Shown here in pieces: positions 18,901 through 27,417 of a stretch of 64,000 nucleotides of DNA. Each line of letters starts with the position of its first letter. Position 1 is the first letter of the stretch. A program made the translations under genes and the position numbers. Origin of the DNA: Bacteroides sp. GM023. Lineage in GTDB: Bacteria > Bacteroidota > Bacteroidia > Bacteroidales > Bacteroidaceae. The notes under the pieces were generated by a model. It was not told the DNA's origin. It saw nothing but the letters and a program-made list of their open reading frames with translations, and did not search any database. The stretch lies in contig NZ_JAAXGE010000009.1 of NCBI RefSeq assembly GCF_014750685.1, forward strand, positions 124,001 through 188,000. The letters are read 5' to 3'.

Positions 18901-19342
18901 CAAATATAAAAACTGGGACTTCTCTTTCTTCTTTCAGGGAGTAGCGAAAACTTCTTTGTTTATGAGTGGATTCCATCCTTTCGGTGATAACTCGTTGCGT
19001 AATGTGCTGCAATTTGTGGCAGATGACAGATGGTCGCCGACGAATCAGAATGTAGATGCGAAATATCCGCGTTTGACCCGTAAAACCAGTTTGAATAATA
19101 CGAATCCCGGTAACTCCGGTCGTACATCTGATTATTGGATGCGTGACGGTTCGTTCTTGAAACTGAAAAATATGGAGATTGGATATACATTTAAAAGAAT
19201 GCGCTTCTATGTCAGCGGTTCCAACTTGTTGACATTCTCTAAGTTTGATTTATGGGATCCGGAACAGGGAGGCGGAAGCGGATTGAAATATCCTACACAA
19301 CGTGTCTTTAATGTAGGTTTCCAAATGACATTCAACAATTAA
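15920..19342 (+). CDS. SusC/RagA TonB-dependent transporter with STN domain (cluster B)
   Basis: 1140 residues. The signal peptide ends near LGAQG, followed by an STN domain (HITVKGQSITIKEAIMLIEKSS onward, about 40-115), a CarboxypepD_reg-like domain (EIVGVVTDARTGESIIGASV), DEVVVTAYGTG, a plug (TRGANGVMIVTTKSG) and a 22-strand-type barrel. It is a close relative of the cluster A SusC, mainly in the N-terminal signalling half. It imports products of the surface M60 and glycosidase enzymes using TonB, and its STN domain should signal to FecR. It is followed at 11 bp by SusD. Confidence 0.97.
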   Translation: MSNQIIKSMGKLLSLHCGVRYIRYIVLVLLFYPLTVLGAQGHITVKGQSITIKEAIMLIEKSSNYVFFYNAADLKNIRLKNINCSGTIDKVLNEVFSNTGISYLIQGNDVVLKVSKAESTQQVKKTEIVGVVTDARTGESIIGASVAIVGSATGVITDMDGKFVLQASPKDVLRISYVGYTAKEVKVGNRKVLAIDLSEDAQALDEVVVTAYGTGQKKASMVGSVQAIRPAELKVPSTNLSNSFAGRLSGVVAVQRSGRPGADGSDFWIRGISTLSEATSPLIIIDGVQVSSADLNALDPEVIDGFSILKDATATAMYGTRGANGVMIVTTKSGQNLDKPIINFRVEGQISQPTKTPKFVDGATYMELFNEAVKNDGSPDVLYSQDKINGTRMKLNPYVFPDVNWYDEMFNNVAFNEKVNFNIRGGGKKIDYFSSISVNHESGMLKNRSKDFFSYNNNIDVMRYAFQNNINAYLSKTSKLSVRLNVQLRDLREPNRGIDDIFADAMNSSPVEAPVFYEPDGTTNHVKWGTTDRLITAYQGNPVAQLTTGYNDTFESTVIAALEFEQKLDFLTKGLRFKALGTFKNWSKSVNKYSAEWNKYLLGAYEQNEDGSYSYTTNRVGNEVSTDLNNTIATAGDRRIYLEAMVDYNRTFGKHDINAMLLYNQDELVNNVPSGDTGSQRLISSLPKRKQGLAGRLSYAYDGKYMAEVNMGYNGSENFAKGHRWGFFPSIALGYNISEESFFEPLRKVVTSMKLRGSWGLVGNDQIGGERFIYMPTINLSGMGFTTGIDQNYGLSGPVYTRYENTNITWEVGEKINLGIDLQLLNSLNIVVDVFRETRRDIFQKKGTIPTYLGTGTTDVFGNLAEMKNQGLDFSIDYNKAFSKDFYMNFKGTFTYAHNEITKYDEAPKYAFQSKVGQSANVNQGYLSNGLFLDEAEIDRYNQQMGSTLGAGDIKYLNVSNMHGYGDDIVDVDDWTWIGNPTVPEIVYGFGPSFKYKNWDFSFFFQGVAKTSLFMSGFHPFGDNSLRNVLQFVADDRWSPTNQNVDAKYPRLTRKTSLNNTNPGNSGRTSDYWMRDGSFLKLKNMEIGYTFKRMRFYVSGSNLLTFSKFDLWDPEQGGGSGLKYPTQRVFNVGFQMTFNN

Positions 19343-19353
19343 ATTTACATAGT

Positions 19354-21258
19354 ATGAAAAATATAATAAAATATCTGTTTTTAGCATTGTTTGCGGGAAC
19401 TGTGATGGTGTCCTGTGATTTTCTGGATGTGGTACCGGCAGAGAAAGCCAGTGATAAAGATGCTTTTTCCAGTCCTAAAGCAGCAGAAAGATTCCTGTAT
19501 TCATGTTATGGATATATACCGCAGATTAATAAGGTGCAGAATTGCCTGGATTTCAGTGGAGATGAAATTATAAGTCCTTTTACTCAGGAATCGTACGTAA
19601 AATTTGCCGAAGGTGTTTATACTTCGGGAAACTTGATCATCAGTTATTGGAATGATTTGTTTCTGGGTATTCGCCAATGTTATTTGTTAAAGCAGAATAT
19701 AAACTCAGTTCCCCGCATTGATCAGGCAACTATAGACAGTTATGTGGCTCAGGCTGATTTCCTGATCGCTTATTTTCATATGCTGTTGATTAAATGCTAT
19801 GGTCCTGTCGTATTAGTGAAGGAACTGCCGGTTCTGGATACTCCAAAAGATAATTTATTGGGACGTACCTCTTATGACGAATGTGTGCAGTGGACTTGTG
19901 ATATGTTTGACAGTGCTGCCGGAAGACTGCCGGCAACACGGACGGGGTCGGAGTATGGGCTTGTAACCAGTGTGGCTGCCAAAGCTCTTAAAGCCAGATT
20001 GTTGCTTTATGCGGCTTCTCCCTTGTTTAATGGTAATACGGAATATTACAATGACTTTGTCGGCACGGACGGTAGTCCGTTGATGCCTCTTTCTTATGAC
20101 GAAAATAAGTGGAAAAAGGCAGCAGATGCCGCACTTGAGGCTATTAATCTGGCTGAGTCTAACGGATATAGTTTATATGAGATGAAAGAAGGGGACTTGA
20201 GCGGCTATCCCGAACCTCAGGATTTGACACAGCGTACGATGCGTTTTACATTTATGGATAAGGACAATTCAAAAGAGGTGTTGTTTGCCGAGACGCGTAA
20301 GGCGGGTGCATATGGTTTGCAGGCTAAATCCTTGCCTTATTTGAGTGATGGTTCCTGGAATGGTGTTGCGCCGACTTTGACTATGGTGGAGCGCTTTTAT
20401 ACGAAAAACGGTCTTCCGATTGACGAAGATCCTGAGTTTGATTATCAGAACCGGTTCTCGGTAGTTCCATTCCCCGATGATGCTGCTTATGGTGAAGGAC
20501 AAACATTGAAGATGAATATTGACCGCGAACCTCGTTTTTATGCCTGGATTGCATTTCAGAATGGTTATTATGAATGTCAGGCAGAGTCTAAGGAGAATGC
20601 CTATATAGCGAAAGCCGAGCGTGCGGAAGGTAAGAAATGGTTGACGGATTTTACAGAACAGGGAAATTGCGGCAAGCAGGGCAGAAATAATAACTACTCA
20701 AAAACCGGATACTTGAATAAAAAAGGTGTTCATCCGGGAGTGGCTGCTTCCAAATCGCAGAAAGAACCTTCCAAGGATTATCCGTGGCCGGTCATTCGTT
20801 TGGCAGAATTGTATCTGAGCTATGCGGAAGCATGTATCGCCTATGATAAAGAAGGTTATCTTGAAAAGGGGATGGAGAAACTGGATAGAGTGCGTCAGCG
20901 TGCCGGACTTCTTTCTGTTAAGGATGCTTGGAAGAATGCGAAGAATCCTATGGTGAGTTATACGGGAAATGGTGGTTTGAACGGCAAATTGACAGAGATT
21001 GTAAGACAGGAAAGAATGATAGAACTTTATCTGGAACAGCAGAACTTCTGGGATATTCGTCGTTGGAAACTGGGGAACAAGTATTTTAATGTGCCGGTAA
21101 GGGGTATGAATATTGATGCCACTGATATTAATGGTTTTGCTACTGTGAAAACTCTTCCTGACGTTCGCAATTTTGATACTCCGCGCCAATATTTGTTGCC
21201 GATCCCGGCTGAAGAAGTGAGTAAGAATCCTAATATGGTGCAGAATCCTAATTATTAA
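19354..21258 (+). CDS. SusD/RagB family nutrient-binding lipoprotein (cluster B)
   Basis: 634 residues with lipobox MVSC (Cys21), then DFLDVVPAEKAS. SusD hallmarks are present: VIRLAELYLSYAEACIAYD, VRQERMIELYLEQQNFWDIRRWKLG and the C-terminal NPNMVQNPNY. It pairs with the SusC gene 11 bp upstream and shares its transcript with the F5/8C lipoprotein 12 bp downstream. Its ligand is probably a host glycan or glycopeptide, by context. Confidence 0.97.
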   Translation: MKNIIKYLFLALFAGTVMVSCDFLDVVPAEKASDKDAFSSPKAAERFLYSCYGYIPQINKVQNCLDFSGDEIISPFTQESYVKFAEGVYTSGNLIISYWNDLFLGIRQCYLLKQNINSVPRIDQATIDSYVAQADFLIAYFHMLLIKCYGPVVLVKELPVLDTPKDNLLGRTSYDECVQWTCDMFDSAAGRLPATRTGSEYGLVTSVAAKALKARLLLYAASPLFNGNTEYYNDFVGTDGSPLMPLSYDENKWKKAADAALEAINLAESNGYSLYEMKEGDLSGYPEPQDLTQRTMRFTFMDKDNSKEVLFAETRKAGAYGLQAKSLPYLSDGSWNGVAPTLTMVERFYTKNGLPIDEDPEFDYQNRFSVVPFPDDAAYGEGQTLKMNIDREPRFYAWIAFQNGYYECQAESKENAYIAKAERAEGKKWLTDFTEQGNCGKQGRNNNYSKTGYLNKKGVHPGVAASKSQKEPSKDYPWPVIRLAELYLSYAEACIAYDKEGYLEKGMEKLDRVRQRAGLLSVKDAWKNAKNPMVSYTGNGGLNGKLTEIVRQERMIELYLEQQNFWDIRRWKLGNKYFNVPVRGMNIDATDINGFATVKTLPDVRNFDTPRQYLLPIPAEEVSKNPNMVQNPNY

Positions 21259-21270
21259 TTAAATTTTAGC

Positions 21271-22149
21271 ATGACTGTTATGAAGAAAAATATTTTTTTA
21301 TTGGTTGTCACTCTACTCTTGGCAGGGTTTGCTGGTTGCAGTGACGAAGATACAAAGTCTGTTGTTCCTTCTGATGTGATTGATTTAAGTGCCGATACTC
21401 AAGACAAGCCCGGTTATATTGTGCTTCGTTGGGTTACGCCTGATGATAATACGATCAGATATATTAAAGTATCTTATTATGATTATTTGTTGGAACAGGA
21501 TGTGGTAAGGCTGGCCAGTGTTTATGCGGATAGTGTGTTGATTCCGGATACGCGTAAAAAGTTCGGAGAATATGAATTTAAGGTCCAGTCTTATAGTGAA
21601 ACGGGTGATGCGGGAAATGTCCAGACAATCCAGGCTGTTTCGGAACCGGCTCCGGTACAAGTGGTTTTCGGAGAGTCCAAACAAATAGTATTGACGGTGG
21701 ACCAGTTGTCAACGAATGCCCAGGAAGCTTCAGAAGGCCCTATAGCAAATCTTATTGACGGGAATACCGGTTCTTATTTTCATACGGCCTGGAGCGGGAC
21801 AGTTCCTCCGTCTCCTCACTGGTTCCAGATAGATACAAAAAAAGAAATAACTTACTTTAAGTATGAGTCGGTGGCACGTAATGGAAACAACATTCCTGAT
21901 GATGTGGATATTATGGGTAGTAATGACGGAGTCAATTTTGAATTGATTGAGAATCTTACAAAGGCTAAGAATGGAATGTTGATGAGTACAACTCCATATA
22001 TGTCTCCTGTTTTGGGGGATAATTCCAAGCCCTATCGTTATATACGCTATTCGGTAAACCATACAAATACGGGTTCTGTCTTTTTCAGTATGGCGGAATT
22101 CAAATTATTTGAGGTTAATGCAAGTGTTGTTGATCCGGAGGCTGAATAA
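21271..22149 (+). CDS. lipoprotein with FN3-like and F5/8C domains, surface glycan-binding type
   Basis: 292 residues. The Met at 21280 (MKKNIF) is the better start and gives lipobox FAGC. Residues about 30-115 have a fibronectin-III-like pattern (IVLRWVTPDDNTIRYIKVSYYD). Residues about 135-280 form an F5/8 type C domain (LSTNAQEASEGPIANLIDGNTGSYFHTAWS). That stretch is very like the C-terminal module of the cluster A protein at 4077. No catalytic residues are recognisable. It is probably the glycan-binding accessory protein of cluster B, replacing the larger DUF1735 protein of cluster A. Confidence 0.83.
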   Translation: MTVMKKNIFLLVVTLLLAGFAGCSDEDTKSVVPSDVIDLSADTQDKPGYIVLRWVTPDDNTIRYIKVSYYDYLLEQDVVRLASVYADSVLIPDTRKKFGEYEFKVQSYSETGDAGNVQTIQAVSEPAPVQVVFGESKQIVLTVDQLSTNAQEASEGPIANLIDGNTGSYFHTAWSGTVPPSPHWFQIDTKKEITYFKYESVARNGNNIPDDVDIMGSNDGVNFELIENLTKAKNGMLMSTTPYMSPVLGDNSKPYRYIRYSVNHTNTGSVFFSMAEFKLFEVNASVVDPEAE

Positions 22150-22213
22150 TAAGGTTTACAGGATACTGTAGATATTCAGATAATAGGATAAGCTTTGTCT
22201 TATGGGCAAATCA

Positions 22214-22270
22214 GGCGGAAATTATAAATGCTTCTTTTCAAGAATTATTTTGGATTTCCGCCTTTTTATT
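22214..22270 (+). terminator. rho-independent terminator before the M60 gene of cluster B
   Basis: Arms GGCGGAAAT (22214-22222) and ATTTCCGCC (22254-22262) pair, followed by TTTTTATTT. It lies between the F5/8C lipoprotein and the M60 gene, so susCD transcription should end or be attenuated here and the peptidase may have its own promoter. A hairpin stands at the equivalent place in cluster A (4021-4058). Confidence 0.75.
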
Positions 22271-22317
22271 TGATGCTTTGGTTATTCGATGAAAGTATTA
22301 CATAATACGTATTATAG

Positions 22318-25185
22318 ATGGTAAATTATTATATAAAAAAATGCTTGTTGGTTCTCCTTGTGCTTGTACATTGGGTTGTGGCTTTTTCTTGCTCAAGCGA
22401 TGAGGAAGTATTGGTGGTCGATTTATCCGTAAATAAGGAGATTGTGGATTTTAACAGTGAAGCCGGAACACAAAATATAACGGTTTCAACAAATGCTTCA
22501 ACTTGGGAAGCAAAGGCGGATAAAAGTTGGTGTACTCTTTCCGTTTCGGGGAAGATTTTGAAGATTTCTGTAGATGAAAGTGAAGAACGGTTGGTACGTG
22601 AAGCACTTGTAACAATTACGGCAGAAGGGCAAATGCGGACGATTAAGGTTCGTCAGTTAGGGTATGAAGCTGCTATCTTGATTGATAAGAATGTTTTTGA
22701 AGTAGAGGTTATTGGTAAAGAGATAACTTTTAATGTTACTACGAATGTAGAAGTGAGTGCCGGCTTCCCTGATTGGATTTCAGAGAAAGCTAAATCCCGT
22801 GCACCCGAAATGGTAACGTCAACTCATACTTATGTGGTGAAAAGCAGCACATTGGATGAAAAGCGGGAAGGCGCCATAGTCTTTACTGAAGTTTTGCCGG
22901 AAGGTGCCTCGGAAGAAAATGTACCGGTTTCTGCTTCGGTGCTGGTTTCACAGCATGGACTGAATGAATACAATGGGGGAGCAGGAGAGGATATTGAAGG
23001 AGACTTTAAAGTAAAAGTTGTGAGTGGAACTGATTCTTCCCACCAAGGTGAGGATGGTATTGAGAAATCCTTTGATGGTGATTATAAAACCCTGTATCAT
23101 TCGAACTGGTCAAATGGCGGAGCGAATTATTTTCCTATTACGCTGACTTATAATTTTGAGGAAGCGTCTGATGTGGATTATCTGATTTATCATCCTCGTT
23201 CTACAGGATATAATGGCCATTTCAAAGAGGTGGAAATTCAGTACTCGGAAGATGGGAGTACATTTACGAAGTTGCTTGATAAGGATTTTGAAGGCTCTGC
23301 AACAGCCACCAGGGTAACTTTTGATAATACGGTTCGTGCCATTTCTTTTCGTTTTATCGTGAAGAGTGGGGCGGGAGATGGTCAGGGATTTGCTTCTTGT
23401 GCTGAGATGGAGTTTTATGCCAAAAATCTGAATGCATTTGATTATTCTACTCTTTTTGAAGACGAGACATGCAGCAACTTGAAAGCGGGAGTCACAGAAG
23501 CAGACATAGAAAACTGTAACTATCCTTTCTTCAAGAATCTGGCTTACTATATGTTCAAAGGCAAGTATGACAGGAACTTCCGTGTGGCAGATTACAAGGC
23601 GTTTCCGCATCCGGATATTCAGTCGGAAACTCACAAGACAAACCCGTATAGCCTTCTTGACAATCCGACAGGTATTTCGGTAGGAGCAGGTGAAACATTG
23701 GTAGTGATGGTGGGTGATACATACGGACAGAGTATAGGAATGAAGGTACAGAATTTGGACGCACCGGGAAGTGATGGTTTCGGAGGAATTACCTATCCAT
23801 TGTATCGAGGTATTAATAAACTGACGATGACAGGAAAAGGATTGATATATGTAATGTATCATACTAAAAGTCTGGAAGAAGCAGAAACTGCACAACCTGT
23901 TAAGATTCATTTTGCTTCGGGCACAGTGAATGGCTATTTTGATTCGCAGAATGAGGAGCACCGAGGGCGTTGGAATGAATTGTTGGGTAAGGCTACGGAT
24001 AAATATTTCGATGTGGTAGGCAAATATGCGCATCTGACTTTTGAAACCAATGACTTCAGAAAGTATGCTGCCACCAATGGTGATGAATTGATCGACCTTT
24101 ATGATAAGATTGCCCATAGTGAGATGCAACTTCTCGGATTGGAAAAATATGACAAGATGTTCAAAAATAGGATATATTTGAATGTCATGTACCAGTCTTT
24201 TATGTATGCAACTGCTTATCATACTGCTTATAATCAGACTACAATGGGAGATGTTTGTGACCCGGATGTGCTGAAAACCACGGGTTGTTGGGGACCTGCC
24301 CATGAAATAGGGCATTGCAATCAGACACGTCCGGGAGTCAAGTGGATAGGATTGACTGAGGTGACTAACAATATCATGTCCGAATATATACAGACTACTG
24401 TTTTCGGGCAGCCTTCACGGATACAGACCGAAGATATGGGAGCGGTATACCGCAACAGATATTCGAAGGCATGGAACGGTATTATTGTTCCGAAGGCTTC
24501 TCATGCTAATTTTACAAATATAGATGATTCGGATGATGTCTTTTGTAAATTGGTTCCTTTTTGGCAACTGGAACTTTACTTTGGTAAAGTGCTTGGACGG
24601 ACGCCGCTCCAACAGCCGGATTATGGAGGCTTCTATCCCGAAGTTTACGAATATGCCCGTGCGAAGAACTATGGCGGCATGAGTGAAGGAGAGATACAGC
24701 TTGATTTTGTGTACAACTGTTGTGTAGCGGCCCGGATGAACTTACTTGATTTTTTTGAAAAGTGGGGATTCCTGACTCCTGTGGATAGGTCGATTGAAGA
24801 TTATGAAACAAAAACACTGAAGATAACTAAGGAAATGATTAGTAGGTTAAAGGAGAAAGTGGAGAATTTGGGATATGAAAAATTGCAGGATGTAGCTTTG
24901 GAATACATTTCGGATAATACATGGGAGTTGTATCGGAATCGCCCTCAGGTAGTGCCTGAGGAAAATGCGACCCGGAATGGCAATACCATTACAATCAGAA
25001 ACTGGCAGAATGTGGCAGCCTATGAAGTGGAGAACCAGTCCGGTGAACTTATCTTTATCTCTAGTGGTGAGACAACGCCTTCTGCTACCGATGTATTTAC
25101 ACTTTCCGGTGATTGGAAGGACGGGCATAAACTTTATGCTGTATCAGTGACGGGAAAACGGACGGAAGTGCCGATGGTGAATTAA
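22318..25185 (+). CDS. M60-like mucin-type metallopeptidase lipoprotein with BACON and F5/8C domains (cluster B)
   Basis: 955 residues with lipobox AFSC (Cys25) then SSDEE, a surface-export-like signal. A BACON domain (about 35-115), a second BACON-like region (about 118-215), an F5/8 type C module (about 230-365) and the M60-like peptidase region (about 375-830) follow. The zinc motif is H662-E-I-G-H666, with E681 followed by VTNN, fitting HExxHx(8-28)E. The family cleaves O-glycosylated mucin-type proteins at the bacterial surface. A terminator separates it from the susCD genes, and the ECF sigma gene follows after 211 bp. Confidence 0.95.
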   Translation: MVNYYIKKCLLVLLVLVHWVVAFSCSSDEEVLVVDLSVNKEIVDFNSEAGTQNITVSTNASTWEAKADKSWCTLSVSGKILKISVDESEERLVREALVTITAEGQMRTIKVRQLGYEAAILIDKNVFEVEVIGKEITFNVTTNVEVSAGFPDWISEKAKSRAPEMVTSTHTYVVKSSTLDEKREGAIVFTEVLPEGASEENVPVSASVLVSQHGLNEYNGGAGEDIEGDFKVKVVSGTDSSHQGEDGIEKSFDGDYKTLYHSNWSNGGANYFPITLTYNFEEASDVDYLIYHPRSTGYNGHFKEVEIQYSEDGSTFTKLLDKDFEGSATATRVTFDNTVRAISFRFIVKSGAGDGQGFASCAEMEFYAKNLNAFDYSTLFEDETCSNLKAGVTEADIENCNYPFFKNLAYYMFKGKYDRNFRVADYKAFPHPDIQSETHKTNPYSLLDNPTGISVGAGETLVVMVGDTYGQSIGMKVQNLDAPGSDGFGGITYPLYRGINKLTMTGKGLIYVMYHTKSLEEAETAQPVKIHFASGTVNGYFDSQNEEHRGRWNELLGKATDKYFDVVGKYAHLTFETNDFRKYAATNGDELIDLYDKIAHSEMQLLGLEKYDKMFKNRIYLNVMYQSFMYATAYHTAYNQTTMGDVCDPDVLKTTGCWGPAHEIGHCNQTRPGVKWIGLTEVTNNIMSEYIQTTVFGQPSRIQTEDMGAVYRNRYSKAWNGIIVPKASHANFTNIDDSDDVFCKLVPFWQLELYFGKVLGRTPLQQPDYGGFYPEVYEYARAKNYGGMSEGEIQLDFVYNCCVAARMNLLDFFEKWGFLTPVDRSIEDYETKTLKITKEMISRLKEKVENLGYEKLQDVALEYISDNTWELYRNRPQVVPEENATRNGNTITIRNWQNVAAYEVENQSGELIFISSGETTPSATDVFTLSGDWKDGHKLYAVSVTGKRTEVPMVN

Positions 25186-25205
25186 ATATATATGTGCAAA
25201 TTGTA

Positions 25206-25275
25206 CCATAGGTTAACGCAGGGTTGTTTTGCCTGTTTGTATTAGGTTATTACAACATACTGCGTTGATTTATGG
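25206..25275 (+). terminator. long imperfect hairpin downstream of M60 gene
   Basis: CCATAGGTTAACGCAG and CTGCGTTGATTTATGG pair at 12 of 16 positions, and an inner GTTGT/ACAAC helix can extend the stem. TATTTTTCTT follows. It is probably the end of the M60 transcript. Confidence 0.45.
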
Positions 25276-25375
25276 TATTTTTCTTATGATGTGTTCACAA
25301 TGATATAAATAAAAAAGATAAAATGGGGTTTTGAAATTAATTGGCTCGTCATAGTATATTTTATTTTAAATATAT

Positions 25376-25383
25376 TACTTTTG
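25376..25383 (+). promoter_or_regulatory. -7 promoter element of ECF sigma gene B
   Basis: TACTTTTG fits TAnnTTTG and lies 14 bp before the putative ATG at 25397. No good -33 element is visible. Confidence 0.5.
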
Positions 25384-25396
25384 TCTATCATAAGTT

Positions 25397-25966
25397 TTGA
25401 ACAATATGGAGGAAAAAGAGCTGATTAATCAAATGAAAAATGGCAATAATATTGCCTTTGCTACGTTGTATGATTATTATTGGCAGAAAGTCTATAATTT
25501 TACCAAGCTTTATGTGACCTCTTCTGATACAATTTCTGAGATTGTCCAAGATGTTTTTGTGAAATTTTGGGAAGCTCGCCATTTATTGGATAATAATAAA
25601 AGAGTGGAAGGCTTCCTGTTTATTATTACCCGGAATATCATTTTTAATAAAGTTCGAAGCAAGGTTCGTGAGGATATGTTCAAAATGACGGTACTGCGTT
25701 CAATAGAGAGCGAAGAATCGTATAATCAGGAAGACCAGATGGTGGCGGAAGACTTAAAAGAATATATCGACCAGCTAATTGCTGTATTACCCAAGCGGCA
25801 ACGCGAAATATTCTTGATGAGCAGAGAGGAAAATATGACTTATCGGGAGATTGCTGCCCGTTGCGGTATTGGTGAAAAAGCCGTGGAACGTCATATTTAC
25901 CTGTCTCTAAAGTTTCTGAAAAAGAATCTCCTCTTATTTATTTTATTTTCCACGCTCTCCGAGTAA
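25397..25966 (+). CDS. ECF sigma-70 family RNA polymerase sigma factor (cluster B)
   Basis: The product is about 189 residues; an ATG two codons into the frame (25406, MEEKELINQM) matches the start of the paralogue at 12011 and is the better start. Region 2 (AFATLYDYYWQKVYNFTKLY, IVQDVFVKFWE) and region 4 (LPKRQREIFLMSREENMTYREIAARCGIGEKAVERHI) are clear. It stands at the far end of cluster B from its presumed FecR partner, which is unusual because sigma and anti-sigma genes normally adjoin. Its last 29 bp overlap the end of the convergent GH109 gene. Confidence 0.95.
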   Translation: MNNMEEKELINQMKNGNNIAFATLYDYYWQKVYNFTKLYVTSSDTISEIVQDVFVKFWEARHLLDNNKRVEGFLFIITRNIIFNKVRSKVREDMFKMTVLRSIESEESYNQEDQMVAEDLKEYIDQLIAVLPKRQREIFLMSREENMTYREIAARCGIGEKAVERHIYLSLKFLKKNLLLFILFSTLSE

Positions 25967-27197
25967 AGTCCGGTATTTCTATTGCCATGCTTTTGTTTAA
26001 TACCGATTTCTCGCTTAGTTCTGTAATGCACGACCATTCGGCTGCGTCATATACGTCCATATCCAGTGGAAGCCCGTTGCGTAGGCAATAGATAAGGCGG
26101 TAATCCATCACATAGTTCATTTCGTTGGGTAACCCTTTACGGTGCGCTTCCTCGCCGATAGTTGCGCTGAAAGGGTGTTTGTAGCGCGCCAGTGTTTTCT
26201 CCAGTCTTTCTCCAGAAAGCGGTGTATCGCCATTGGGTTCCAACGCAATGCAAGGAACCGGATATTTCTGTGCGAATCCCAGTGTGCCGCATACGGTTTG
26301 CAAACGGCTGTAAGGGCGTGGCGTAGACACGTCGTACTGGAGCATGATTGTTTTTCCCTTGACCGTATGGATAAGCGTTGTATTGACATCTCCCAATTGA
26401 TACTTTTGACAGGCTTCCGGTGAATACTCGCCAAATAGCCGACGGGCATACTCACTCATTCCTGCCTGATGGGTAGACATAGAAACAAGATATTCCATTC
26501 TGTCACTGCGATGAATATTGAGAATCTGACAGGCAGGGCCCAGGCCATGAGTGGGGTAGGGATTGCCGGTATGTTCGATGCTATACTTTTTCCCCCAATG
26601 ATTGTGATAGCCACCTTCACTTTCCTCGGCAAAATACATCGAACGAAGGTCGTGAATGTAAGCTCCTTCTACGTGCATGATTTCTCCGAGTATTCCCCGG
26701 CGAGCCATATTGAGCGTAGTCAATGCGAAAGGATCGTAACAGCAGTTCTCTAACATGATGCAGTGGCGGCGGGTTCTTTCCGCTGTGTCCACCAGTTGCC
26801 AACATTCATCCACGCTCATGGCTGCCGGAACTTCAATGGCTACGTGTTTCTTACATTCCATCGCAAAGGTAGCCATTGGTGTGTGCATCAGCCAGTCGGT
26901 ACAAATGAAGACCAAATCCAATTCGTCCGATTCGCACATATTTTTCCAGCCGTCCGTTCCGGTATATCCGATAGCTTCGGGGCGGTCTGCCTCTTTTAAT
27001 AGCTGCTGGGCTTTGTGAAGGTTGCCTTCCCTGATTTCACAGAGAGCCTTGATCTCCACACCTTCTATTTGGAGATAGCGTTGCAGGGTGAGCAATCCCC
27101 GGTTGCCCAATCCTATGATTCCGATATGAACGGTTGGGATAGGGGGAAGCGCTAACCGGAGTACGTGAGTTTGTGTCAGAGAATCTTTCATAATCAT
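25938..27197 (-). CDS. GH109-type alpha-N-acetylgalactosaminidase (Gfo/Idh/MocA fold)
   Basis: 419 residues. The N-terminal Rossmann domain has GIIGLGNRG for NAD binding, and the whole protein has the Gfo/Idh/MocA layout. The motif GNPYPTHGLGP and the stretch YDVSTPRPYSRL are those of GH109, which uses a bound NAD to split terminal alpha-GalNAc as in blood group A antigen. Unlike many GH109 proteins it shows no signal or Tat sequence, so it may act in the cytoplasm; Met at 27191 is an alternative start. Its place beside an M60/SusCD cluster and a GH110 gene supports a role in mucin O-glycan breakdown. A plain oxidoreductase is the alternative. Confidence 0.87.
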   Translation of the reverse strand: MIMKDSLTQTHVLRLALPPIPTVHIGIIGLGNRGLLTLQRYLQIEGVEIKALCEIREGNLHKAQQLLKEADRPEAIGYTGTDGWKNMCESDELDLVFICTDWLMHTPMATFAMECKKHVAIEVPAAMSVDECWQLVDTAERTRRHCIMLENCCYDPFALTTLNMARRGILGEIMHVEGAYIHDLRSMYFAEESEGGYHNHWGKKYSIEHTGNPYPTHGLGPACQILNIHRSDRMEYLVSMSTHQAGMSEYARRLFGEYSPEACQKYQLGDVNTTLIHTVKGKTIMLQYDVSTPRPYSRLQTVCGTLGFAQKYPVPCIALEPNGDTPLSGERLEKTLARYKHPFSATIGEEAHRKGLPNEMNYVMDYRLIYCLRNGLPLDMDVYDAAEWSCITELSEKSVLNKSMAIEIPDFTRRAWKIK

Positions 27198-27217
27198 AGC
27201 GGTCTAAAGTAAAACAA

Positions 27218-27249
27218 AAAAAGAGAACCTAATTTCTCAGATTCTCTTT
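27218..27249 (-). terminator. terminator downstream of the tRNA genes
   Basis: AAGAGAA and TTCTCTT arms pair, followed on the minus strand by TTTTTTTG. It ends the tRNA-Tyr/tRNA-Gly transcript before the GH109 gene. Confidence 0.6.
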
Positions 27250-27253
27250 GGAG

Positions 27254-27326
27254 AGCGGAAGACGGGGCTCAAACCCGCGACCCTCAGCTTGGAAGGCTAA
27301 TGCTCTATCAACTGAGCTACTTCCGC
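27254..27326 (-). tRNA. tRNA-Gly (anticodon UCC)
   Basis: The 73-nt cloverleaf reads GCGGAAG...CTTCCGC on the minus strand. It has D-arm AGCTCAGTTGATAGAGC, anticodon stem TTAGC/GCTGA with loop CTTCCAA, and T-loop TTTGAGC between GCGGG and CCCGT. The CCA end is not encoded. It lies 8 bp downstream of tRNA-Tyr. Confidence 0.95.
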
Positions 27327-27334
27327 AATTTTTG

Positions 27335-27417
27335 TGGGCAAAGATGGATTCGAACCACCGAAGTCGAAAGACAGCAGATTTACAGTCTGCCCCATTTGGC
27401 CACTCTGGTATTTGCCC
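27335..27417 (-). tRNA. tRNA-Tyr (anticodon GUA)
   Basis: 83 nt with acceptor GGGCAAA/TTTGCCC, anticodon stem CAGA/TCTG, loop CTGTAAA, and a long variable arm typical of class II bacterial tRNA-Tyr. The T-arm is GGTGG TTCGAAT CCATC. Confidence 0.95.

Noticed and set aside
23110..24315. 401-codon open frame on the minus strand inside the M60 gene of cluster B
   Set aside because: It is antisense to a well-supported gene with a clear zinc motif; its translation has no domain pattern.
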